From contig CABTXO010000156.1 of assembly GCA_902488725.1 (NCBI GenBank), positions 1-5,068 of the forward strand: a stretch of DNA of 5,068 nt, given 5' to 3'. Below the pieces are notes generated by a model. It made no database searches and was not told where the DNA came from. It was given only the letters and a program-made list of their open reading frames with translations. The DNA comes from an uncultured Bacteroidales bacterium (GTDB lineage: Bacteria; Bacteroidota; Bacteroidia; Bacteroidales; UBA932). Position 1 is the first letter of the stretch. The number at the start of each line of letters is the position of its first letter. Both the position numbers and the translations under genes were made by a program. Below, one piece after another: positions 1-5,068 of the stretch.

Positions 1-757
1 ACCCCGCCGGTACCAGGCTGTAGAGGATGAAGCTGACGAAAATCGAAATCGCCACGACCACGAGCCCGATGAGCCAGAAGGGGATCAATTTCGCAAGGAT
101 GAATTCGAACTGGCCGACCGGGGTCACGTTCATCTGCTCGATCGTGCCCTTTTCCTTCTCGTTCACGATGTTCAGGGCGGGCAGGAAGCCGCAGACCAGG
201 ATGAGCAGCATGATCATCAGGGCCGGGATCATGTAGTTCCTGTACACAAGGCTCTCGTTGTAACGGTTCGTGACGGCGATTTCGGGCAGCGAATGCCCAT
301 GAATGCCCTTTCTCTGGAGATATTCCTGCTGCGCAGAGACAACGATCCGGGTCAGGTATTGCGTGCCCACGTTTCCCTTCACGGCATTCACGGCGTTCGC
401 GGAGATGCTGATCTTCTCGGGAGCCCCTTTCAGCAGGGATTCCTCGAAGCCGTCGGGGATGGACAGGATGGCATCCGTCCGGTCTTCCTCCAGGCGCAGC
501 AACGCCCGGTCATATTCCCGGGTCACTCCCTGGAATTCGAAGTAGGCGGAATGCTGGAGTTTGGCCGAAATCAGCCGGGAAAGCGAGGAGTTGTCCTGAT
601 CCACCACCGTCACGCGGACATCCTTCACTTCCAGCGTGGCCACCCACGGGAAGATCAGCATGACCAGCACCGGGAACAGCACGATCAGCTTCGGCATGAA
701 GGGGTCCCGGAACAGCTGCCGGAATTCTTTTTCCAAAAGTACACCGAGGGAACGCAT
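1..757 (-). CDS. ABC-2 type permease, second of the pair (YbhR-like), 3' end missing
   Basis: This is an inner-membrane subunit of an ABC exporter, predicted to pair with the permease encoded just upstream. The reading frame starts at the ATG at 757-755 and stays open to the left edge, giving 252 residues of an expected 370-380; the remaining transmembrane helices lie outside the window. The start MRSLGVLLEKEFRQLFRDP is the typical cytoplasmic amphipathic lead of ABC-2 permeases. TM1 spans about residues 22-40. A large periplasmic domain follows at about 42-172 (VRVTVVDQD, then the DAILSIPDGF block). TM2 is at about 174-196, then the cytoplasmic loop with NEKEKGTIEQMNVTP (199-213), which is expected to contact an ATPase, and TM3 is at about 220-247. 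This layout fits the ABC2_membrane_3 type. The start lies 3 bases after the stop of the upstream permease, so the two are probably co-translated. No strong ribosome binding site is visible. Family and role are secure; the substrate is unknown. Confidence 0.93.
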   Translation of the reverse strand, partial: MRSLGVLLEKEFRQLFRDPFMPKLIVLFPVLVMLIFPWVATLEVKDVRVTVVDQDNSSLSRLISAKLQHSAYFEFQGVTREYDRALLRLEEDRTDAILSIPDGFEESLLKGAPEKISISANAVNAVKGNVGTQYLTRIVVSAQQEYLQRKGIHGHSLPEIAVTNRYNESLVYRNYMIPALMIMLLILVCGFLPALNIVNEKEKGTIEQMNVTPVGQFEFILAKLIPFWLIGLVVVAISIFVSFILYSLVPAG

Positions 758-760
758 GGC

Positions 761-1861
761 TTATTCCAGTTTGTCATTGAAGCGCAGCATGGCCAGCACG
801 ATGAAGCCGACGGTCATGCCCAGCAGGATGAAGAAATCGTCCAGAATCAGGTGGAAGGGCAGTCCCTCGATCATCAGTTTGCGCATGGCGTCGATGAACC
901 AGCGCGCCGGAATGATGCAGGAAAGGTACTGCAGAATCCGCGGCAGGTTCTCGATCGGAAAGAGCATGCCCGTCAACATGACGGAAGGCAAGATCATCCC
1001 CATCGCGGAGATCGTGAGGGCGGTCACCTGGGTCCGGGTGACGGTCGAGATGAACAGACCGACGGCCAGGGCGAGGGCGATGTACAGCAGGGATATCCCC
1101 AGCATCGAGATGATGCCGCCCGACATGGGCACACCCAGCACGAAGCGGGACAGCAGCAGGATGGTGGCCAGGTTGGCGCAGGAAAGAACGAAATACGGGA
1201 TCATCTTCGCGAGGATGATCACGACCGGACGGATCGGAGACACCAGCAGGACTTCCATGGAGCCGCGTTCCTTCTCCCGTACGATGGCCACCGAGGTGAG
1301 CATCGCGCAGATCATCAGGAAAAGCATGCCCATGATGCCGGGCACGAAGTTGAAGGAACTCTTCATCTGCGGGTTGAAGAGGAGCCGGATCTCGGGACCG
1401 CCGCTTGCGGCGTTGTCGAGGATGACGCTCTGAAGATAGGCGGCGGCCTGGATGGCCGTGTTGGGGTTGGAGGCATCCATCAGGAGCTGCACCAGCGGTC
1501 CCGTCGGCTGCCCGGCCTGAGCAGCGGCAAGCCGGCGGTCGAAGTCGTCCGGGAACACGATGAGGGCATCGGCGGTTCCCTTCCGCAGGGTCTCGTCCAT
1601 CTGCACCGGTAAAACCTGTCCTACAACCGTAAAATAGGGATTTCCTGCCAGTTTTGCGGTGATCTGCCGGATGGACTCCGTCGGGCGGGGAATCACGAAT
1701 CCTACGCGCACGTCGTTGAGTTCGGTGGTGATGGTGAAGCCGAAGAGGACCAGCAGCACGACCGGAATGAGCAGGGCGACCAGCAGCGTCCGGCTGTCCC
1801 GGAGCAGGTGCCAGAACTCCTTTTTGACGAATGCTTTGAATATGCTGCGCTTCCTTCCCAT
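761..1861 (-). CDS. ABC-2 type permease, first of the pair (YbhS-like)
   Basis: This is a complete 366-residue inner-membrane permease, the usual length for the family, and a predicted half of a heterodimeric export channel. The N-terminus FVKKEFWHLLRDSR (11-24) is the standard cytoplasmic lead. TM1 is at about 25-45. A periplasmic domain occupies about 48-168 and contains DALIVFPDDF (98-107) and MDASNPNTA (128-136), both typical of YbhS/YhhJ-like proteins. Five more hydrophobic segments follow at about 172-194, 215-240, 252-275, 282-303 and 338-358. The cytoplasmic loop EKERGSMEVLLVSP (196-209) after TM2 is the conserved ATPase-coupling segment. The ATG at 1861-1859 is preferred because a GGGAGG sits 8 bases upstream and the previous gene stops 3 bases before it. 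It is a diverged paralogue of the downstream permease, with the same layout and the same coupling-loop pattern. Substrate unknown. Confidence 0.95.
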   Translation of the reverse strand: MGRKRSIFKAFVKKEFWHLLRDSRTLLVALLIPVVLLVLFGFTITTELNDVRVGFVIPRPTESIRQITAKLAGNPYFTVVGQVLPVQMDETLRKGTADALIVFPDDFDRRLAAAQAGQPTGPLVQLLMDASNPNTAIQAAAYLQSVILDNAASGGPEIRLLFNPQMKSSFNFVPGIMGMLFLMICAMLTSVAIVREKERGSMEVLLVSPIRPVVIILAKMIPYFVLSCANLATILLLSRFVLGVPMSGGIISMLGISLLYIALALAVGLFISTVTRTQVTALTISAMGMILPSVMLTGMLFPIENLPRILQYLSCIIPARWFIDAMRKLMIEGLPFHLILDDFFILLGMTVGFIVLAMLRFNDKLE

Positions 1862-1864
1862 GTC

Positions 1865-2614
1865 TCAGTCCTCCCGTTTTGCCCCTCGGGCCAGCAACCG
1901 GAACACGCCGTCCATGCTGGCGGCGCCATAGGTGCGCTTGAGGGCGGCCGGCGAATCCAGCGCCATGATCCGTCCGTCAACCATGACGGAGACCCGCCCG
2001 CAGTATTCCGCCTCGTCCATGTAATGCGTGGTCACGAACAAGGTCGTCCCTTCCGCAGCCGCTCCGCTGATCATTTCCCAGAACTGTCGGCGCGTGATCG
2101 GGTCGACTCCGCCCGTCGGCTCGTCCAGGAAGATGATTTCCGGACGGTGGAGGGTGGCGACGCTGAAGGCCAGCTTCTGCTTCCAGCCGAGCGGGAGTGC
2201 GCCTACCAGCGTGTTGCGTTCCCGCATGAAGTCCAGCTTGCGGAGAACCTCCTCCGCGCGGGCCGCCACTTCCTTGCGGTGCAGCCCGTAGATGCCTCCG
2301 AACAGTTGCATGTTCTCGAAGACCGTCAGATCTTCGTACAAGGAAAATTTTTGGCTCATGTAGCCGATGTGCGCCTTGATCTTCTCCCCCTGGCGGTTGA
2401 CGTCGTACCCTGCCACCTGCCCCGTACCTGAAGTCGGATAGCTGAGCCCGCAGAGCATCCGCATGGCCGTGGTCTTCCCCGCCCCGTTGGCCCCCAGAAA
2501 GCCGAAGATCTCCCCCGGGCCGACATCGAAGCTGATGTGGTCCACCGCGGTGAAATCGCCGAATTTCTTCGTCAGGTCGCGTACCGATATGAGCAGATCA
2601 TTCTTGAGCGGCAT
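1865..2614 (-). CDS. ABC transporter ATPase, second nucleotide-binding subunit (YbhF C-terminal-half-like)
   Basis: This is a cytoplasmic ATPase subunit of 249 residues, predicted to dimerise with the ATPase encoded upstream and to energise the two permeases. Visible motifs are Walker A GANGAGKTT (41-49), Q-loop Gln88 in GYMSQKFSLY, Walker B IIFLDEP (160-166), D-loop GGVDP (168-172) and H-loop His197 in TTHYMDEAE. The signature is unusual: the LSGGQ position reads LPLGWKQKLA (140-149), without the SGG core. As I recall the family, this LPLG-type signature is characteristic of the second domain of YbhF/RbbA-like proteins. Its Walker A/B, Q-loop and H-loop are intact, so with the canonical LSGGM of its partner it should form the working ATP site. 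The ATG at 2614 lies inside the end of the upstream ATPase gene (17-base overlap), with no clear Shine-Dalgarno sequence, so translation probably depends on coupling. The C-terminus is short, with no added domain. Confidence 0.95.
   Translation of the reverse strand: MPLKNDLLISVRDLTKKFGDFTAVDHISFDVGPGEIFGFLGANGAGKTTAMRMLCGLSYPTSGTGQVAGYDVNRQGEKIKAHIGYMSQKFSLYEDLTVFENMQLFGGIYGLHRKEVAARAEEVLRKLDFMRERNTLVGALPLGWKQKLAFSVATLHRPEIIFLDEPTGGVDPITRRQFWEMISGAAAEGTTLFVTTHYMDEAEYCGRVSVMVDGRIMALDSPAALKRTYGAASMDGVFRLLARGAKRED
1870..1875 (-). promoter_or_regulatory. Shine-Dalgarno-like site for the first permease
   Basis: On the minus strand GGGAGG stands 8 bases before the ATG at 1861, an ideal distance for 16S rRNA pairing. 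It lies inside the last codons of the second ATPase (Arg-Glu-Asp-stop). It is the only clear site of this kind before any start in the window and supports the chosen permease start. It could be a coincidence of the coding sequence, especially if the host seldom uses such sites. Confidence 0.4.
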
Positions 2615-3524
2615 CTTGCATCAGTTTTATGAACACATCTTCCACATCCGCACGGATCCCGGCGATGGACAGATCCGGGAAGCCCGCCTTCACCATTGCG
2701 TCGGCATATTCCCCGGGCCGGAATCCGGCATCCGCCACGAGATGGTGGGCAGCGCCGGCGGTGTAACATTCGCGCACGCCGGGGAAGGCCCGCGTGGCCT
2801 TGAGCAGATCGTGCATCCGGGTCGCGGACACCGCATAGAGCGGGGCGTCGTACCCCTGCCGGAAGCCTTCCGGCGTGTCGATGCCCAGAATCCGTCCTTT
2901 GTTGTACAGGCCGATGCGGTCGCACAGGCTCGCTTCGTCCATGTACGGGGTCGAAACCAGGATGGTGATGCTCTTCTCCTTCAAGCGCCGCAGCATTTCC
3001 CAGAATTCTCCCCGGGACACGGCGTCCACACCGGTCGTGGGCTCATCCAGGAAGAGCACGGAGGGCTTGTGGATCAGGGCGCAGCATAACGCCAGTTTCT
3101 GCTTCATCCCGCCGGAAAGATCGCCCGCCCTGCGGTTCTCGAACTTCTCGATCTGGGAATAGATCGGGGCCACCAGCTCGTAGTTGGCCTGGAGGGTTGT
3201 TCCGAACAGGGCCGCGAAGAAATCCAGATTCTCGCGCACGGACAGGTCCTGGTACAGGGAAAAGCGCCCCGGCATGTACCCGACCGTAGACCGGATTGCT
3301 CGCACATCCTTGCGGATGTCCTTCCCGTCGATCGTGGCGGTGCCTTCGTCGGGGGTGGTCAGAGTGGTCAGCATGTGGAACAGGGTGGTCTTCCCCGCCC
3401 CGTCCGGACCGATCAAGCCGAAGATCTCCCCGCGTTCTACCTCGAAGGAGAGGCGGTCCACGGCGGTAAGATCCCCGTAGCGCTTGCTCACCCCCTTGAC
3501 CGCGATGGCACAGTCCGCACTCAT
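2598..3524 (-). CDS. ABC transporter ATPase, first nucleotide-binding subunit with degenerate Q- and H-loops (YbhF N-terminal-half-like)
   Basis: This is a cytoplasmic ABC ATPase subunit of 308 residues. Motifs are Walker A GPDGAGKTT (39-47), signature LSGGM (136-140) followed by KQKLALCCAL, Walker B VLFLDEP (156-162) and D-loop TTGVD (163-167). Two catalytic positions are altered. The Q-loop reads GYMPGRFSLY with Gly86 where Gln is expected, and the H-loop reads STPYMDEA with Pro193 in place of His. The Walker B glutamate (Glu161) is kept. Residues from about 222 to 308 form an extra C-terminal domain that the second ATPase lacks. It is of the kind seen after the nucleotide-binding domain of many ABC-2 exporters, and contains VEDVFIKLM near its end. 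The aspartate in Walker A and the degenerate loops match the first half of fused two-domain proteins such as YbhF and RbbA. The start overlaps the adaptor stop by 4 bases (ATGA), indicating translational coupling. By itself this subunit is probably a poor hydrolase. Confidence 0.95.
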   Translation of the reverse strand: MSADCAIAVKGVSKRYGDLTAVDRLSFEVERGEIFGLIGPDGAGKTTLFHMLTTLTTPDEGTATIDGKDIRKDVRAIRSTVGYMPGRFSLYQDLSVRENLDFFAALFGTTLQANYELVAPIYSQIEKFENRRAGDLSGGMKQKLALCCALIHKPSVLFLDEPTTGVDAVSRGEFWEMLRRLKEKSITILVSTPYMDEASLCDRIGLYNKGRILGIDTPEGFRQGYDAPLYAVSATRMHDLLKATRAFPGVRECYTAGAAHHLVADAGFRPGEYADAMVKAGFPDLSIAGIRADVEDVFIKLMQDAAQE

Positions 3525-4411
3525 AGCACCACGCTTCCCGACAGGCCGATCTTCAGGCGTCCGTCATTGGGGACGGCGATCTTGACGGCATAGACCAGGT
3601 TCGCCCGGGAGTTCCGGGTCTGGATCGACTTGGGCGTGAACTCGCTTTCCGTAGCAATCCAGGTGACCTTGCCGGGATATTCCAACTGCCGGTCCCCTCC
3701 ATAGTCCGCAATAACGGTCACCTCCTGCCCGACCTGGAGGTCGGCGAGCTGGTCCGACGTGAAATAGGCGCGCAGGAAGAGGTGATCCATGTCCGCCACC
3801 TTCATGATCGGTCGGCCGGCCGCCGCCAGTTCGCCGACTTCCACGTATTTGGCCAGCACAAGTCCGTCGATGGGCGAACTGATCCGGCATTTGGACAGCC
3901 GGTCCTCGACTTGGGCGATCTGGATGTCGATCGCGGAGGCGTTCGCATTGACCGACGTGACGCTGTTGTGCAGGGTGGACAGGCTGGCGTCCAGCTGGCT
4001 GTTCAGGATGCGGATCTGGGCGACGATGTCGTCCAGCTGCTTCGTCGTGGCAGCGCCGTCCTTCAGCAACCGCTCCACGCGGCCTTTTTCCTGCGCAGCC
4101 TTGTTGATCCGGGCGCGCAGGGCGGCGACCTGGCTGTCCACATCCGGCCGGTTGCTGCGGACGGACGAGCGCTGGCGCATGAGCATCAGCCGTTGGAGAT
4201 GGAGCTGGACCGAGTCGATGCTGCCGACCTGCCGGCCCGCCTGCAGGGTGTCTCCCTCCTGGAATCCGAGTTCCAGAATCCGGCCGGAGACCTCCGCGGA
4301 GACCGTCACTTCGGTAGCCTCGAAGGTGCCGCCGGCATCATATTCATGGGTCCCGGCGCATCCGGTCAGGAGCAGCAGGAGGACCGCAAAGATTGAAATG
4401 GATTGTTTCAT
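3521..4411 (-). CDS. HlyD/MFP-family periplasmic adaptor, predicted lipoprotein (YbhG/YhiI-like)
   Basis: This 296-residue membrane-fusion protein links the inner-membrane ABC transporter to the TolC-like outer-membrane channel. The N-terminus MKQSISIFAVLLLLLTGCAG is a lipoprotein signal with lipobox LTGC, so signal peptidase II should cleave before Cys18 and anchor the protein by lipid. The first half of the biotinyl-lipoyl barrel is at about 30-66 (VSAEVSGRILELGFQEGD). An alpha-helical hairpin follows at about 66-172, rich in Q, R and L heptads, with its turn near 138-155. The second half-barrel is at about 174-208 (ISSPIDGLVLAKYVEVGE). The beta-barrel domain then runs to the end and includes FTPKSIQTRNSRANLVY (258-274), a hallmark of YbhG/YhiI-like adaptors. 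The ATG lies 4 bases after the stop of the channel gene. No Shine-Dalgarno is visible, which together with the spacing suggests coupled translation. Family and role are clear; substrate specificity is not. Confidence 0.95.
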   Translation of the reverse strand: MKQSISIFAVLLLLLTGCAGTHEYDAGGTFEATEVTVSAEVSGRILELGFQEGDTLQAGRQVGSIDSVQLHLQRLMLMRQRSSVRSNRPDVDSQVAALRARINKAAQEKGRVERLLKDGAATTKQLDDIVAQIRILNSQLDASLSTLHNSVTSVNANASAIDIQIAQVEDRLSKCRISSPIDGLVLAKYVEVGELAAAGRPIMKVADMDHLFLRAYFTSDQLADLQVGQEVTVIADYGGDRQLEYPGKVTWIATESEFTPKSIQTRNSRANLVYAVKIAVPNDGRLKIGLSGSVVL

Positions 4412-4415
4412 GGTA

Positions 4416-5068
4416 CTATTCGTTCGTCGCCCGCACGGTGTGTTTCAACTCGTAGAGCGTTTTCAAAAGTTCGGTTTCATGGGTGCTCCGGGAGAGAAGG
4501 GCGGTGTTTTCATCGGTAATCTTCTGCAGCAGATCGTAGGTGTCGATGACGCCGTTCCGGAATTTCGATTCTGCGGCCTTGCGTACCGCGGTCCGGAGTT
4601 CGACAATCCGGTCGTCGTCCCCGACAGCCTTGCGCAGGCGGGCGATGTCACCGCTCTGCCGGTCGGCAAGCAGGCTGTTGTTGAACAGGAACACATCCTT
4701 CTGGACCCGCGCGATGTCCTGCGCCGAACGAATCTTCTGCAGGTTGTTCCGCAGGGTGTAGAAAGAACTGATGTTCCAGACCATCCGGACACCGACCAGC
4801 GAATTCCAGGACCGGTCGTGGTTCTGCATCGCGGCGAAATAGTCGAAGCCGGGATAGCCGTAGAATCCCTGCCCGAAGAGGCTGAAACGCGGCATCACCG
4901 AAGTTTCAAGCTGCTTCGTGCGCGCCTCCAGCACTCCGATCTTCGCGTCGATCCAGTCCAATTCGGGACGCTTGACGGTCAGCAAGGCCGGCTCTTCCAT
5001 CGGCGGCCGCTGCAGACGCTTTCCAGGTTCGATTTCCTGCCCGATGAAGTGGCCGAGCATGGTGCGGT
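4416..5068 (-). CDS. TolC-family outer-membrane efflux channel, C-terminal part (5' end missing)
   Basis: This is the 3' end of an outer-membrane channel gene: 216 residues are visible, about half of a typical TolC-family protein of roughly 430-480. The frame is open to the right edge (two further codons, Arg-Thr, precede the Met at 5060), so that Met is internal and the true start is outside the window. The fragment begins near the end of the first structural repeat. RPELDWIDAKIGVLEAR (33-49) opens the second repeat. SLFGQGFYGYPGFDYF (62-77) and LVGVRMVWNIS (90-100) are the membrane beta-strands around an outward loop. A long coiled-coil helix pair follows (about 103-212), including FRNGVIDTYDLLQK (169-182), the motif typical of Bacteroidota TolC-like proteins. 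The gene ends in TAG, 4 bases before the adaptor start. Being first of the visible genes, it makes the operon self-sufficient for its outer-membrane partner, unlike E. coli ybhGFSR, which relies on a channel encoded elsewhere. Confidence 0.92.
   Translation of the reverse strand, partial: RTMLGHFIGQEIEPGKRLQRPPMEEPALLTVKRPELDWIDAKIGVLEARTKQLETSVMPRFSLFGQGFYGYPGFDYFAAMQNHDRSWNSLVGVRMVWNISSFYTLRNNLQKIRSAQDIARVQKDVFLFNNSLLADRQSGDIARLRKAVGDDDRIVELRTAVRKAAESKFRNGVIDTYDLLQKITDENTALLSRSTHETELLKTLYELKHTVRATNE

Noticed and set aside
293..1612. A 439-codon open frame on the plus strand, opposite the two permease genes.
   Set aside because: It runs antisense across the junction of two well-supported membrane protein genes. 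Its translation is a low-complexity mix of His, Gln, Asp, Gly and Arg with no domain or hydrophobic pattern. Such frames are expected opposite GC-rich coding DNA.
2598..2620. Programmed ribosomal frameshift fusing the two ATPases.
   Set aside because: The fusion would need a +1 shift, and I see no slippery heptamer or obvious downstream structure. A normal ATG inside the overlap explains the second gene.
1808..3089. Plus-strand open frames of about 207-208 codons (1808-2431 and 2463-3089) opposite the ATPase genes.
   Set aside because: They mirror conserved ABC ATPase coding sequence, have no recognisable motif and no start signal, and overlap genes with complete Walker and signature motifs.
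3782..4396. A 204-codon plus-strand open frame opposite the adaptor gene.
   Set aside because: It is antisense to a clear lipoprotein adaptor. Its His/Asp/Gln/Gly-rich composition is that of a shadow frame.
4412..4415. An internal promoter or terminator between the channel and adaptor genes.
   Set aside because: The gap is 4 bases and no hairpin followed by a T-run, or promoter-like pair of boxes, is convincing here. The genes read as one operon.
5058..5060. The ATG here as the start of the channel gene, giving a 214-residue protein.
   Set aside because: The frame continues upstream to the window edge, and the fragment begins midway through a TolC-family fold, so this Met is internal to a truncated gene.

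Overview
The window lies inside a single minus-strand operon and holds six consecutive genes of one predicted tripartite export system. In transcription order (right to left) they are: the 3' part of a TolC-family outer-membrane channel (4416-5068), an HlyD-type periplasmic adaptor lipoprotein (3521-4411), a first ABC ATPase (2598-3524), a second ABC ATPase (1865-2614), an ABC-2 type permease (761-1861), and the 5' part of a second ABC-2 permease (1-757). Both ends are cut by the window edge. There is no non-coding stretch longer than 4 bases, so neither the operon promoter nor its terminator is present. I see no RNA gene, mobile element, CRISPR array or intergenic repeat.

The gene set matches the E. 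coli YbhG-YbhF-YbhS-YbhR type of exporter (also the YhiI/RbbA/YhhJ type), with one clear difference. YbhF carries two ATPase domains on one chain, whereas here they are two separate genes whose ends overlap by 17 bases. The paralogues keep the domain-specific fingerprints of that family. The first ATPase has a GPDGAGKTT Walker A, no Q-loop glutamine and no H-loop histidine. The second has an LPLGW signature in place of LSGGQ. Together these predict one functional and one degenerate ATP site.

The proposed assembly is as follows. The two permeases form a heterodimeric inner-membrane channel, the two ATPases form a heterodimer beneath it, and the adaptor bridges the periplasm to the TolC-like channel. 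The substrate cannot be read from the sequence. Relatives are linked to drug or cation efflux, but that does not fix the cargo here.

The organism is a Gram-negative (diderm) bacterium with GC-rich DNA. Three things suggest a GC-rich member of Bacteroidota: the style of the TolC fragment (QGFYGYPGFDYF hairpin, NGVIDTYDLL motif), the lipoprotein-type adaptor, and the near absence of Shine-Dalgarno sequences. An Alistipes/Rikenellaceae-like source is possible, but this is inference from protein style and not a firm assignment.

This is a well-known class of transporter and I did not find an undescribed system here. The most interesting points are the asymmetric ATP sites and the split, overlapping ATPase genes.
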